The translations under genes were made by a program, and so were the position numbers. Below, piece by piece: positions 25,054-34,242 of a DNA stretch of 64,000 nucleotides (positions are counted from its first letter, which is position 1; each line of letters begins with the position of its first letter). Source of the DNA: Pseudomonas sp. LS1212 (lineage in GTDB: Bacteria > Pseudomonadota > Gammaproteobacteria > Pseudomonadales > Pseudomonadaceae). The notes beneath the pieces were generated by a model. That model did no database searches and was not told the origin of the DNA. It saw only the letters and a list, made by a program, of their open reading frames with translations. The DNA lies in contig NZ_CP102951.1 in NCBI RefSeq assembly GCF_024741815.1, positions 2,991,001 to 3,055,000 on the forward strand, given 5' to 3'.

Positions 25054-25083
25054 CCTTTATCTGTATATCCATACAGATAAAGG
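25054..25083. promoter_or_regulatory. LexA/SOS-box-like palindrome upstream of topB
   Basis: The core CTGTATATCCATACAG (25061-25076) fits the proteobacterial LexA pattern CTGT-N8-ACAG with an AT-rich centre. It sits inside a longer perfect inverted repeat with 13-bp arms (25054-25066 and 25071-25083) and a 4-base spacer. It is 67-96 bases upstream of the topoisomerase III start. It lacks the GC content and T-run of a terminator. Confidence 0.55.
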
Positions 25084-25149
25084 TTGCCTGAAGCCGCGCC
25101 ACTGCGCATGCTGTGCACCCTTGAAAACCAGTAATGATTGATGGTGCCC

Positions 25150-27114
25150 ATGCGGCTGTTTCTGTGCGAAAAACCTTCCCAAGCCAAAGACATTGCCCAG
25201 GTGCTCGGCGCCAGGCGCCGCGGTGACGGTTGCTGGGTCGGCTCGGACGTGACGGTGACCTGGTGCATCGGCCATCTGCTCGAAGCCGCACCGCCGGACA
25301 CCTACGACGCCCGTTACAAACGCTGGGTGCTGGCCGACCTGCCCATCGTTCCGGGGCAATGGAAGATGCTGGTAAAGCCCAGGACGGCCGGCCAGTTCAA
25401 GGCGGTCAAGCGCCTGCTCGGCGAAGCCCGCGAACTGGTCATCGCGACCGATGCCGACCGTGAGGGCGAGATGATTGCCCGCGAGCTGGTGGACCATTGC
25501 CGGTATCGCGGGCCGATTCAACGGCTCTGGCTCTCGGCGCTGGACGATGCGTCGATCCGCAAGGCACTGGCAGCGCTCAAACCCGGAGCCGAAACCTTCA
25601 GCCTTTATCATTCGGCGCTGGGGCGCTCGCGCGCCGACTGGTTGATTGGCATGAACATGAGCCGGCTATTCACCCTGCTTGGGCGCCAGTCCGGCTATCA
25701 GGGCGTACTGCCGGTGGGCCGCGTTCAGACGCCGACCCTGCGCCTGGTCGTGGATCGCGACCGCAGCATCGCCGATTTCGTACCGGCCCCGTACTGGGCC
25801 ATCGAGGTGCAGTTGATCAGCGACGGCACCTCCTTCGCTGCCCAGTGGCGCGCACCGGACGAGCAATGCGACGAACACGGACGCTGCCTGGACCAGGCGC
25901 TTGCCCAACAGGCTGCGACAGCCATGGGCAATGCCGCCAGTGCGCGGGTGGTCAAGCTGAGTACCGAGCGCATGCGCGAGTCGCCGCCGTTGCCGTTCGA
26001 TCTGGGCACCTTGCAGGAGGTGTGTTCGAAAAAGCTGGGCCTTGGCGCCCAGGAAACCCTGGACATTGCCCAGGCGCTTTACGAGACTCATAAAGTCATC
26101 ACCTACCCGCGCAGCGACTGCGGCTACCTGCCGCTGAGCCAGCACGGTGAAGCACCGGGCATTCTGGCTGCCCTGGGGCGCGCCGATCCTGGCTTGGCCG
26201 ACCTGCTTGAACATATGCAACCACAGCGACGCTCGCGGGCCTGGAACGATGCCAAGGTCAGTGCCCACCACGGCATCATCCCGACCGCCGCGGCGATGGA
26301 CCCGAGCCGCCTGTCCAACAAGCAGCGGGCCGTCTATACCCTCATACGCGCGCGCTACCTGGCGCAGTTCCTGCCCATTCACGAATACGATCGCACCCAA
26401 GCGGACTTCGACTGCGCCGGGTACTCATTGCGCGCGATGGGCAAACGGATCATCGAACCCGGCTGGCGGCGCGCCCTGCCCGAAGCCTTGACGCCGGCCA
26501 AGGGTCGCGAAGCCCCTGCGCCCCAGGCACTCCCGGCCCTGACCGAGGGCCAGGACTGCGCAATCGCAGACCTGAAACTCAAAGACCTCTGGACACAACC
26601 GCCAAAGCCCTTCACCGAAGGTGATCTGATCAAGGCCATGAAGAACGTCGCCAAACTGGTAGACGATCCGCGGCTCAAGCAGAAACTCAAGGACACCACC
26701 GGTATCGGCACCGAAGCGACGCGCGCCGGGATCATCCAGGGATTGCTCGACCGTGGCTACCTGACCAAGCAGGGCAAGGCCCTGGCCGCCACCCCGGCGG
26801 CCTTCAGCCTGATCGACGCCGTGCCCCGGGCCATTGCCGACCCGGGCACTACCGCCATCTGGGAACAGGCCCTGGACATGGTGCAGAGCGGCGAGATAAG
26901 CCTTGAGGAATTCGTTGCCAAGCAGTCCGCCTGGATGAGCAAGCAGGTCGAACGTTGCGTCGGCCTGAGCCTGACCATCACCGGGCCGGCAAGCCCGGCC
27001 GGTCGTGGCACGGCGCCCTGGAAGAAAAAGCGGACAACCGCCCCGCGCAAACCCGCCTCTCGCAAAACGGCAACCGGCAGCAAGCGCCCGGGCAAACCCA
27101 CCAGCCGAGCGTGA
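25150..27114 (+). CDS. topB: DNA topoisomerase III
   Basis: A 654-residue type IA topoisomerase. The Toprim domain begins MRLFLCEKPSQAKDIA with Glu7, and TDADREGEM (Asp101, Asp103, Glu105) supplies the metal site. The catalytic tyrosine is Tyr319 in ITYPRSDCGYLP. The C-terminus ends in a basic Lys/Arg/Pro tail of about 30 residues and lacks the zinc fingers of TopA. The enzyme decatenates DNA and resolves replication and recombination intermediates. ATG 25150 gives the standard family start; TTG and ATG codons 9-12 bases upstream are less likely. The LexA-like palindrome upstream suggests possible damage-inducible expression. Confidence 0.93.
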   Translation: MRLFLCEKPSQAKDIAQVLGARRRGDGCWVGSDVTVTWCIGHLLEAAPPDTYDARYKRWVLADLPIVPGQWKMLVKPRTAGQFKAVKRLLGEARELVIATDADREGEMIARELVDHCRYRGPIQRLWLSALDDASIRKALAALKPGAETFSLYHSALGRSRADWLIGMNMSRLFTLLGRQSGYQGVLPVGRVQTPTLRLVVDRDRSIADFVPAPYWAIEVQLISDGTSFAAQWRAPDEQCDEHGRCLDQALAQQAATAMGNAASARVVKLSTERMRESPPLPFDLGTLQEVCSKKLGLGAQETLDIAQALYETHKVITYPRSDCGYLPLSQHGEAPGILAALGRADPGLADLLEHMQPQRRSRAWNDAKVSAHHGIIPTAAAMDPSRLSNKQRAVYTLIRARYLAQFLPIHEYDRTQADFDCAGYSLRAMGKRIIEPGWRRALPEALTPAKGREAPAPQALPALTEGQDCAIADLKLKDLWTQPPKPFTEGDLIKAMKNVAKLVDDPRLKQKLKDTTGIGTEATRAGIIQGLLDRGYLTKQGKALAATPAAFSLIDAVPRAIADPGTTAIWEQALDMVQSGEISLEEFVAKQSAWMSKQVERCVGLSLTITGPASPAGRGTAPWKKKRTTAPRKPASRKTATGSKRPGKPTSRA

Positions 27115-27132
27115 CTCAAGCGCACGCTCGGC
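27104..27132. terminator. Hairpin between convergent topB and sulfatase genes
   Basis: GCCGAGCGTG and CACGCTCGGC form a perfect 10-bp stem across the topB stop codon, 9 bases before the end of the convergent gene. Its symmetrical position suggests a bidirectional terminator, although the U-run is weak. Confidence 0.55.
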
Positions 27133-27141
27133 ATAAGTGTT

Positions 27142-28845
27142 TCATTTGGACTGCAGCACCACTGGCTGAGCGATGGTATCGATCGGTGTCACCACGTCGC
27201 TGAGGTCGATATGCTTGAAGTGTGGCTTCTCGCCCAAGCGGGCGTTGAAGCGGGTATTGAAGGTGAAGTCATCCTGGGTCGGTTGGCTGAGGGGAGTGCC
27301 ATAGACCGGTTTGATGCCCGCCAGGTCATACCCCAGCAACTGCAGCAAGGTGGGGAAGATGTTGTAGTGACTGGAACGATCCTTGTTAGCCGCAAGCGCC
27401 GCCGGCCAGTCGAGGGTCTTAAGGTCAGCCCCCTGGATGACGACCAGAGGTACCAGCCCCTCCTCTGGTACCGGATCGCCCCCGCAGTGAGTGTTCAAGC
27501 CCGGGTTACCGCGCTCGTGCAGGTCCTGGCCATGGTCTGAGGTGTAGATCATCACGGCATTGCTCAGGTCTGCCTTGGCGAAGACCCGTGAAAAGAATTC
27601 ACCGACATTCCACCGCAAGGTGTTCTTGTAGGCATTGCGGTACAGCGTCCAGTCATCCAGCTGCCCGCTGAAGCCGTCGCGGCTGCCGGTATCGATCACA
27701 TCGTCGTACTTCCCACGCGGTAGCGCCGGCCGGTAGACCATGAAGTCGTCGGGGTATTTGTCGTGCACCGGGAAATGTGCGCCGAGCTTGTTGATGACAA
27801 TCAATTGTGGCTTGCCATCATTGAGATGCTCGATCAACTGCTGCGCCGCCGCCATGTCGCGGTCGCGCACACGGGTATCGTCGAACTGGATGAACTGGTC
27901 GATGTCCTGCTTCTCGGTCTGGGTCATCAGGTTCTGCAGGTTGCCGCCCGTGCGCTGGGCATCGATGTAGACAGTGCTCAAGCCGGCCTTTTTCGCGTAC
28001 TGCCAGATTGATGGCAGGGTCGAGTTGATGCGCAGGTAATCGCTGCGTGTGCCGCCGTAACGCAAGGTGATGTTGGTGTCGGCGCTGCAACTGGCGATGG
28101 AGGCGGCATAGCCGTAGTTATAGATATTCACGCCCGGGTGCGGCTGCATGAGGTTGCTGCGTACTCCATGCTCGGTACTGAGATCCAGGTAGTTGCCGGT
28201 AATGCTTTCATCGATGATCAAAACGATATCGTGGCTGACCGGCTCGGTATTGCGCGTCAGGCTGACCGCCTGACGAGGGCCCACGGTGTTATGGGCCGTC
28301 TCGTAGGCGAACAGGCTCGAATAGGCCAACGGCGTGTACATGATCGGCAGCCCCCGGGCACCTTCACCGCTACGCAGGAAGAGAATGCCTGACAGCAGCA
28401 CCACACCAAGCACTGGCGCTGCGACAAGCGCGGCCCCGGGCAGGGGTAAAGACCGTTGCGGCTTGAGGGCGATCCCCACCAGCAGCAACAGCCCGCTGGC
28501 AAGTGCGCTCAGGATGATCGATTGGTATTGGTAGAAGGCTTCCTGGATAAAGCCGCCCGAGTAAACCATCGACACAAACGCGCTGTAGCTCAAATAATCG
28601 GCCGTCACGCGGGTATAGACGTCAAAAAAGACGGCGGAGGTAAAGAATAGCAACGCGAATATGTAGCGAACTAATGACTGGCGTATATACGCAGTCAACA
28701 GTAACGCAATCAGCAGAACCCCGAACAGCCCTATATACACTAGCGCCGAAGCGCTCATGCCTAACCACGATAGACGATCGAGATAATAATCATAGCTTTT
28801 GAATATATATAGAAAGATCAACAGTTCCTTCAGATAACGTGTCAT
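27142..28845 (-). CDS. Membrane-anchored sulfatase-type transferase (phosphoethanolamine transferase-like)
   Basis: A 567-residue protein with about five N-terminal membrane segments (residues 1-175) and a periplasmic sulfatase/alkaline-phosphatase-fold domain (PF00884). Metal-site and catalytic regions are visible: DIVLIIDESITGNYLDL, SIASCSADTNITLRYGG around the expected Thr nucleophile, LIVINKLGAHFPVHDKYP, and MIYTSDHGQDLHERG. EptA/CptA/OpgE proteins with this layout move phosphoethanolamine onto lipid A, core or glucans. Being divergent from the exopolysaccharide operon, it may decorate that polymer, but lipid A is equally possible. The start has a GAGAGGAAAGG site. Confidence 0.8.
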   Translation of the reverse strand: MTRYLKELLIFLYIFKSYDYYLDRLSWLGMSASALVYIGLFGVLLIALLLTAYIRQSLVRYIFALLFFTSAVFFDVYTRVTADYLSYSAFVSMVYSGGFIQEAFYQYQSIILSALASGLLLLVGIALKPQRSLPLPGAALVAAPVLGVVLLSGILFLRSGEGARGLPIMYTPLAYSSLFAYETAHNTVGPRQAVSLTRNTEPVSHDIVLIIDESITGNYLDLSTEHGVRSNLMQPHPGVNIYNYGYAASIASCSADTNITLRYGGTRSDYLRINSTLPSIWQYAKKAGLSTVYIDAQRTGGNLQNLMTQTEKQDIDQFIQFDDTRVRDRDMAAAQQLIEHLNDGKPQLIVINKLGAHFPVHDKYPDDFMVYRPALPRGKYDDVIDTGSRDGFSGQLDDWTLYRNAYKNTLRWNVGEFFSRVFAKADLSNAVMIYTSDHGQDLHERGNPGLNTHCGGDPVPEEGLVPLVVIQGADLKTLDWPAALAANKDRSSHYNIFPTLLQLLGYDLAGIKPVYGTPLSQPTQDDFTFNTRFNARLGEKPHFKHIDLSDVVTPIDTIAQPVVLQSK

Positions 28846-29357
28846 CCTTTCCTCTCCTGCCTGGCTGCAGTTTCTTTTTCCGTCACGCTCGAATGCCTGT
28901 GCCAGGTACCTGGAGGGTGGACGATGCTGATCGAAACTGCCGTGTCGATGTCACGTTAGCATCACCTTTTCAAAGAGCAAGCCACCTTTTACGGGAAAGT
29001 GAAAACGCGGCATTAACAGCAATAACCCGACGTTAAAAAAGCGTCAAAAATTCGTTAAATGAGCGGACAGTTCAACAAACAATCGGTTCAGGCCTGTAAC
29101 ACTTTTTTGATTCGGATGGTGTTCTAAAAGTTGCCACATATACCGTTCATCGCCTCGTTACAATGATGTTCCTGGCCCCTCGTTTCTACGCAACTATCGT
29201 TCTAGAGCGGCGGATGGCATAAAGCCAAACCGCCGCATTTCTGACGCGTGAGCGAGTGATGCCGGTTCATTGACACGATGTGCCACTACTGGTCTATACC
29301 CTGATGTAACAGTCTCACCGCATTTACGTTTTTCCAATCCTGACGAGGCACGCCAAC
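28846..29357. promoter_or_regulatory. Divergent control region of the exopolysaccharide operon
   Basis: A 512-base gene-free region between the sulfatase-type gene and ugd. It is markedly AT-richer than its neighbours (29010-29140 includes GTTAAAAAAGCGTCAAAAATTCGTTAAATGAG), as expected for a regulated promoter or H-NS-like (MvaT) binding. I could not identify a convincing sigma-54 or AlgU promoter. The long distance to ugd suggests an extended leader or several regulatory sites. Confidence 0.5.
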
Positions 29358-30710
29358 ATGGACGTGAGCGTTTTTGGGACAGGTTACGTCGGCCTGGTAC
29401 AAGCAGCCGCACTGGCAGATGTCGGTCACAGAGTGATGTGCGTCGACGTCGATCACAAAAAAATCCTGCAGTTACGCAGCGCGGTCTCCCCCATTCATGA
29501 ACCGGGTTTGTCCGGCATGCTGGAGGACAACATCAAGGAGAACCGCCTGCTGTTCAGCACCCAGGCCAGCGACGCCGTCGCCCATGCCGAACTGATCTTT
29601 ATCGCCGTAGGCACCCCGCCAGACGAGGACGGTGCGGCCGATCTGTGTCATGTGCTGGGCGTTGCCAGGGAAATCGCCAACCTGATGGAAAGCGATCGCA
29701 CCCTGATCATCAAATCCACCGTGCCCGTCGGTACCGCCGACGAGGTGTTGGCCACCGCTCGCGAAGAGCTGGAACGTCTCGGCAAGGGGCATCTGCAGGT
29801 ACGGATAGTCTCCAACCCGGAATTCCTCAAGGAAGGCAACGCGCTGAGCGACTGCATGCGCCCGGACCGAATCATCGTCGGCACCGACGACGAACTGGCG
29901 CAAAAGCAACTGGCCGAACTCTATGCGCCGTTCTGCCGCAACCGTGAAAAGCTGATGTTCATGGACAACCGCAGCGCCGAACTGACCAAGTACGCCGCCA
30001 ACGCCATGCTGGCGACCCGTATCAGTTTCATGAACGAACTCGCCAATTTGACCGAACACCTGGGGGCCGATATCGAGGCCGTACGCAAGGGCATCGGTTC
30101 GGACCCGCGTATCGGCTACCACTTCATCTACCCTGGCTGCGGATTTGGTGGTTCGTGCTTCCCCAAGGATCTGCGGGCGCTGCTGCATATGGCGCAATAC
30201 AGCGGCATGCCGATGCGCCTGTTGCAAAGCGTCAGCGAAGTGAACGACGCGCAACGCCAGATCCTTTTCAGCAAACTCGCGCCGCATTTCCCCGATGGCC
30301 TGCGCGGCAGGCACATCGCGATCTGGGGCCTGGCGTTCAAGCCCAACACCGACGACATGCGCGAGGCGCCCAGCCGCTATCTGATGGAAGCGCTGTGGCG
30401 CGAAGGCGCGACAGTGCATGCCTACGATCCCGAGGCCATGTCCGAATGTCGGCGCATCTACGGTTACCGCGATGACCTGCAACTGTGCGCCACCCGCGAC
30501 GACACTCTGGAAAACGCCGATGCCCTGGTGATCTGCACGGAATGGAAGAACTTCCGCGTAGTCGATTTCGAGTACCTGGCCAAGAAGCTGCGTTCGCGCG
30601 TGGTCATCGACGGTCGCAACCTCTACAACCCCGAGCAAGTGGCAGGATTCGGGCTGCACTACACCGGCATTGGCCTGCGCCACTTCGCCCCCCAGGTGAG
30701 CGCATCATGA
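29358..30710 (+). CDS. ugd: UDP-glucose 6-dehydrogenase
   Basis: A 450-residue enzyme that oxidises UDP-glucose to UDP-glucuronate with NAD+. It has the N-terminal NAD-binding GTGYVGLVQAAALADVGH, the middle KYAANAMLATRISFMNELA, and the catalytic cysteine Cys267 in GFGGSCFPKDLRAL. The C-terminal substrate-binding domain has WGLAFKPNTDDMREAPS. It is the first gene of the exopolysaccharide operon and supplies a uronic acid precursor. Its stop overlaps the start of the epimerase gene (ATGA), so the two are coupled. Confidence 0.95.
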   Translation: MDVSVFGTGYVGLVQAAALADVGHRVMCVDVDHKKILQLRSAVSPIHEPGLSGMLEDNIKENRLLFSTQASDAVAHAELIFIAVGTPPDEDGAADLCHVLGVAREIANLMESDRTLIIKSTVPVGTADEVLATAREELERLGKGHLQVRIVSNPEFLKEGNALSDCMRPDRIIVGTDDELAQKQLAELYAPFCRNREKLMFMDNRSAELTKYAANAMLATRISFMNELANLTEHLGADIEAVRKGIGSDPRIGYHFIYPGCGFGGSCFPKDLRALLHMAQYSGMPMRLLQSVSEVNDAQRQILFSKLAPHFPDGLRGRHIAIWGLAFKPNTDDMREAPSRYLMEALWREGATVHAYDPEAMSECRRIYGYRDDLQLCATRDDTLENADALVICTEWKNFRVVDFEYLAKKLRSRVVIDGRNLYNPEQVAGFGLHYTGIGLRHFAPQVSAS

Positions 30711-31789
30711 AAATCCTGGTCACCGGCGCGGCCGGCTTCATTGGCGCTCATTGCGTCCGGCGATTGCTGCTCGACGGCCATCAGGTCTGCGGGCTGGATA
30801 ATTTCAACGACTATTACGATCCGGCCCTCAAAGAAGCGCGGGTACGCTGGGTTCAAGCCGAGGCAGGCGACTTCCCCCTCTGGCGCGTGGACCTGGCCGA
30901 CAATCAAGCGATTGCCGAACTGTTCGCTCGCGAGAAACCGGACGTCGTCGTTCACCTGGCGGCCCAGGCCGGCGTGCGCTACTCGCTGGAGAACCCGCGC
31001 GCCTACCTGGACAGCAACCTGACGGGTTTCTTGAATATCCTCGAAGGCTGCCGCCACCACCCGGTGCGTCATCTGCTCTACGCGTCATCGAGCTCGGTGT
31101 ACGGCGCCAACCAGCGCACGCCCTACTCCGTGCAGGATGGCGTCGACCATCCGCTTTCGTTGTACGCGGCGACCAAGAAGTCCAATGAGCTGATAGCGCA
31201 CAGTTACAGCCACCTGTTCGCGATTCCCGCCACCGGCCTGCGTTTCTTCACGGTGTACGGGCCATGGGGTCGCCCGGACATGTCGCCGATGCAGTTTGCC
31301 CGGGCAATCGCCGAGGGCCGTCCGTTGAAGCTGTTCAACCATGGTCGGCACCAGCGCGACTTTACCTACATCGACGACATCATCGAAAGCCTCACCCGCC
31401 TGGTCGACCGCCCGCCCCAGGCAACGCCCGCGTGGGATCGCGAGAACCCGGACCGGGCCACCAGCATGGCCCCATGGCGTATCTACAACATCGGCGGGCA
31501 TCGCCCCGTCGAGCTCATGGACTACCTCGCCCTGCTCGAGAAGCACCTGGGCCTCAAGGCTGAGGTAGAGCTGTTGCCCCTGCAGCCAGGGGATGTCCTC
31601 AACACGTGCGCCGAAGTCTCTCAACTCGAACGAGACACCGGCTTTGTTCCACGGATCGGGCTGGACGAAGGGCTTGGACGCTTTATCGCCTGGTACCGGG
31701 ATTATTACTACATGCCAGTGGCCCCGGGTCCGATCGCGAATGGACTTTTGCCAACGGCAAAATCTGTAACAAAGTGGAGTGCAATATGA
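30707..31789 (+). CDS. NAD-dependent epimerase, probable UDP-glucuronate 4-epimerase
   Basis: A 360-residue extended short-chain dehydrogenase. The N-terminal GAAGFIGAHCVRRLL binds NAD, SSSSVYGANQ carries the catalytic Ser, and LYAATKKSNE is the YxxxK pair. DNFNDYYDPALKEARVRWV and FTVYGPWGRPDMSPMQFARAI are characteristic of UDP-glucuronate epimerases. Following ugd, it most likely makes UDP-galacturonate. It overlaps ugd and the next gene by 4 bases each (ATGA). Confidence 0.88.
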   Translation: MKILVTGAAGFIGAHCVRRLLLDGHQVCGLDNFNDYYDPALKEARVRWVQAEAGDFPLWRVDLADNQAIAELFAREKPDVVVHLAAQAGVRYSLENPRAYLDSNLTGFLNILEGCRHHPVRHLLYASSSSVYGANQRTPYSVQDGVDHPLSLYAATKKSNELIAHSYSHLFAIPATGLRFFTVYGPWGRPDMSPMQFARAIAEGRPLKLFNHGRHQRDFTYIDDIIESLTRLVDRPPQATPAWDRENPDRATSMAPWRIYNIGGHRPVELMDYLALLEKHLGLKAEVELLPLQPGDVLNTCAEVSQLERDTGFVPRIGLDEGLGRFIAWYRDYYYMPVAPGPIANGLLPTAKSVTKWSAI

Positions 31790-32532
31790 CTGGCCCTCAA
31801 GAAGGAGCGGTACTGCAATCACTGCGGTTGGACAAGCGCCTGGACCCAGGCCACCGCATGCGCATGGATGCGGCCATCCACATGCAAGGTCGAGGCTGGA
31901 TCACCGGACGCGCCGGTGGTCGGCCCTGGACCCTGTCGCGGACCAATCGGGTCGTGGCCTGCACCGGCGCGTTGATGTTGCTGGTGCTGCTCTGGCCGGT
32001 GCTGCTGGCCCTGGCGGTGATCGTCAAACTGAGTAGCCCGGGCCCTGTGCTGTTCGTGCAGAAGCGCACCGGCTATCGCGGTCGGACGTTCGGCATGTAC
32101 AAGTTCCGCACCATGGTCGCCAATGCCGAAGCACTCAAGGAGTCGCTCCGGCACCTGAACAAGCACGGCGCCGATGCTATCGACTTCAAGATCGACAAGG
32201 ACCCGCGCGTGACCAGGATCGGCCAGTTCCTTCGGCGCAGCAGCCTGGATGAGTTGCCCAACCTGATCAACGTAGTGCGCGGCGACATGCGCCTGGTCGG
32301 CCCTCGCCCGACTTCCTTCAACGCCTACCGCTACAAGGACCAGCACCTGGCACGACTGAGCATCTACCCGGGCATGACCGGCCTCTGGCAGATTTCCGGG
32401 CGCAGCAATATCGACTTCGACAAGCGCGTTGAGCTCGACCTGAGCTACATCGCCGAACAAAGCTTCAGTCTTGATCTGAAAATCCTGCTTAAAACCCCCT
32501 TCAAAGTTTTCAGCGGCCAAGGAGCAAGTTGA
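31786..32532 (+). CDS. Initiating undecaprenyl-phosphate sugar-phosphate transferase
   Basis: A 248-residue member of the bacterial sugar transferase family (PF02397). It has one hydrophobic segment (about 65-90), then GPVLFVQKRTGYRGRTFGMYKFRTM, the LRRSSLDELPNLINVVRGDM block, and PGMTGLWQISGRS. It lacks the four extra N-terminal membrane segments of WbaP/WcaJ and is therefore of the short type. It loads the first sugar phosphate onto undecaprenyl phosphate and so starts each repeat unit. Translation is coupled to the epimerase gene. Confidence 0.92.
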   Translation: MTGPQEGAVLQSLRLDKRLDPGHRMRMDAAIHMQGRGWITGRAGGRPWTLSRTNRVVACTGALMLLVLLWPVLLALAVIVKLSSPGPVLFVQKRTGYRGRTFGMYKFRTMVANAEALKESLRHLNKHGADAIDFKIDKDPRVTRIGQFLRRSSLDELPNLINVVRGDMRLVGPRPTSFNAYRYKDQHLARLSIYPGMTGLWQISGRSNIDFDKRVELDLSYIAEQSFSLDLKILLKTPFKVFSGQGAS

Positions 32533-32533
32533 G

Positions 32534-33181
32534 ATGGACGGTTCTACTAAGAGAAGCTTGACCATCGTGAGCCCGAGCGAGACCAACCTGGCCTCGACCG
32601 TGCTCGACCAGGAACAACAGACCCTCTTGTTGACCTCCGCCAATCCCGGCGCGGGCACCAGCACCAGCGCCATGGCTCTGGCCAATCAACTGGCGTCGAT
32701 GAGCAACGGGCAAGTGTTGCTGGTCGATGCCAGCCAGTCGACGAACAACCTCAGCCAGCAATTGGGGCTGCACAGGCAACGCGGCTTTCGCGATTTGCTG
32801 TTCAACCACGACAGCCCGCCGGTGCTGGAGGACTGCATCCTGCACTTGCCCAGCCTGCCCTTCCACATGCTGCCCAATGGCCGTCAGTTGCGCAGCCAGG
32901 AACGCCTGAACCCGGAGCGGCTGCGGCCGCTGCTCAAGGAGCTCGCTGATCAATACCGCTTCGTGGTGATCGACGGCGATGCCATCTACTCGGCCAACGA
33001 CACGCTGGTGCTTGGCACGTTGGTCGATGGGGTGGTGCTGGTGGTGCGCGCCGAAGATACGCGCTGGGAAGTCGCGCAGGCGGCAGCCCAGCGACTGACC
33101 CAGGCGGGCGCGAAGATGGTCGGCAGCGTCTTCAATGCGCGCAAGTACTACATGCCCAAATGGCTCTATCGCAACCTCTGA
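32534..33181 (+). CDS. CpsD/Wzc-kinase-like P-loop protein with a degenerate Walker A
   Basis: A 215-residue protein of the BY-kinase/CpsD/MinD-like fold. The expected order is seen: LLLTSANPGAGTSTSAMALA (Walker A position), VLLVDASQSTNNLSQQLGL (Walker A'), RFVVIDGDAIYSANDTLVL and GVVLVVRAEDTRW (Walker B area). The essential Walker A lysine is replaced by Thr (GAGTSTS instead of GxGKST). The C-terminus (YYMPKWLYRNL) has few tyrosines and no Tyr cluster. It is probably a regulatory or structural partner of the chain-length protein at 34243 rather than an active kinase. It is separated from the preceding gene by one base. Confidence 0.78.
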   Translation: MDGSTKRSLTIVSPSETNLASTVLDQEQQTLLLTSANPGAGTSTSAMALANQLASMSNGQVLLVDASQSTNNLSQQLGLHRQRGFRDLLFNHDSPPVLEDCILHLPSLPFHMLPNGRQLRSQERLNPERLRPLLKELADQYRFVVIDGDAIYSANDTLVLGTLVDGVVLVVRAEDTRWEVAQAAAQRLTQAGAKMVGSVFNARKYYMPKWLYRNL

Positions 33182-33199
33182 GCAGGCAAGGATGACCCG

Positions 33200-34222
33200 A
33201 TGAAAACACAACTGTTCGCCTTGTTGTTGCTGCCACTGGCCGCCTGCACGACTCAGCAGGAAACCCAGCAGATGCCGGTACAGATCCTGACCGCCGCACC
33301 TGCCAATGCCCAGGACAGCGAATTCCAGAAGACCGAGCAAGTACTGCGTCCGCAGGATGTGCTCGATGTGATTTTCCATGTCAGCACCAGCGGCCCGCAG
33401 ACTTACCGGATCCAGCCCGGCGATCAGGTCGGCCTGACCTTCACCTCGGCCAGCACCCTCAATGGCAACCAAGTGGTGCTGCCCGATGGCACCATCGAGT
33501 TGCCCGGTGCCAATACCTCGGTCAACATCGCCGGGCTGACCACCGAAGAAGCACGCCTGAAAATTCAACGTACCTACCGCAACAAAAGCCTGTTCCAGCA
33601 AAACCGCGACCAGATGTCGGTTCAGGTGCTCACCCCACTGACCAGCGAGCAGAACCTCAAAAGCACCCTCACCCACCCCAGCACCGGCTTGAGCCGGGAA
33701 ATCACCGTCGGCACCGACGGCCATGCGAGCTTCCCGGAAATCGGCTCGATTCCCTTGCAGGGCATGACCGTCAACCAACTGGAAGACGAACTCAACCGAC
33801 GCTATGCCGAGCTGCCCGGCCGGATGCGGGTCGATGTGCTGCTCAAGTCCACGGCAGTCAACGAAGTGTATGTACTGGGTGAAGTTGGCCAGCCCGGTGC
33901 GTACACCATCCGCCGGCCGATCTCGGTACTCGAGGCACTGACCCTGGCCCGTGGCCCCAACCTCAAGGCGCGGCTCGACTCTGTGGTGATCATGCGGCGC
34001 AATGGCAACCTGGTCGAAGCGCACAACTACGACGTCGAGCAGGCATTGAGCGGCAAAGCCCAGAAGATCGCGTTCCTGCAGCCCGAAGACATGCTCTATG
34101 TGCCCAAGACCAAGCTGGCCAATGCCGGCGAACTGGCGCGGCAACTGGCTGATGTCGTGCTGTTCCAGGGCTTCGGCTTCAGCTTCGCCTACCGTGTCGA
34201 CAATAAAGACAGTAACGACTAA
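33200..34222 (+). CDS. Wza-type outer-membrane polysaccharide export lipoprotein
   Basis: A 340-residue lipoprotein with a lipobox at LPLAAC (Cys16). The Poly_export domain (IQPGDQVGLTF, LPDGTIELPGANTSVNIAGLT) is followed by soluble-ligand-binding beta-grasp (SLBB) repeats (VYVLGEVGQPGAYTIRRPISVLEAL). Wza-like proteins form the outer-membrane channel for the finished polysaccharide. It is placed between the kinase-like gene and the chain-length determinant, its expected partners. Confidence 0.9.
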   Translation: MKTQLFALLLLPLAACTTQQETQQMPVQILTAAPANAQDSEFQKTEQVLRPQDVLDVIFHVSTSGPQTYRIQPGDQVGLTFTSASTLNGNQVVLPDGTIELPGANTSVNIAGLTTEEARLKIQRTYRNKSLFQQNRDQMSVQVLTPLTSEQNLKSTLTHPSTGLSREITVGTDGHASFPEIGSIPLQGMTVNQLEDELNRRYAELPGRMRVDVLLKSTAVNEVYVLGEVGQPGAYTIRRPISVLEALTLARGPNLKARLDSVVIMRRNGNLVEAHNYDVEQALSGKAQKIAFLQPEDMLYVPKTKLANAGELARQLADVVLFQGFGFSFAYRVDNKDSND

Positions 34223-34242
34223 CCATTGGCGGGTAAACATCC

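Noticed and set aside
31819..32685. Long antisense open frames opposite the exopolysaccharide, efflux and kinase genes
   Set aside because: They are shadows of the high-GC coding strands, lack domain signatures, and conflict with well-supported genes.
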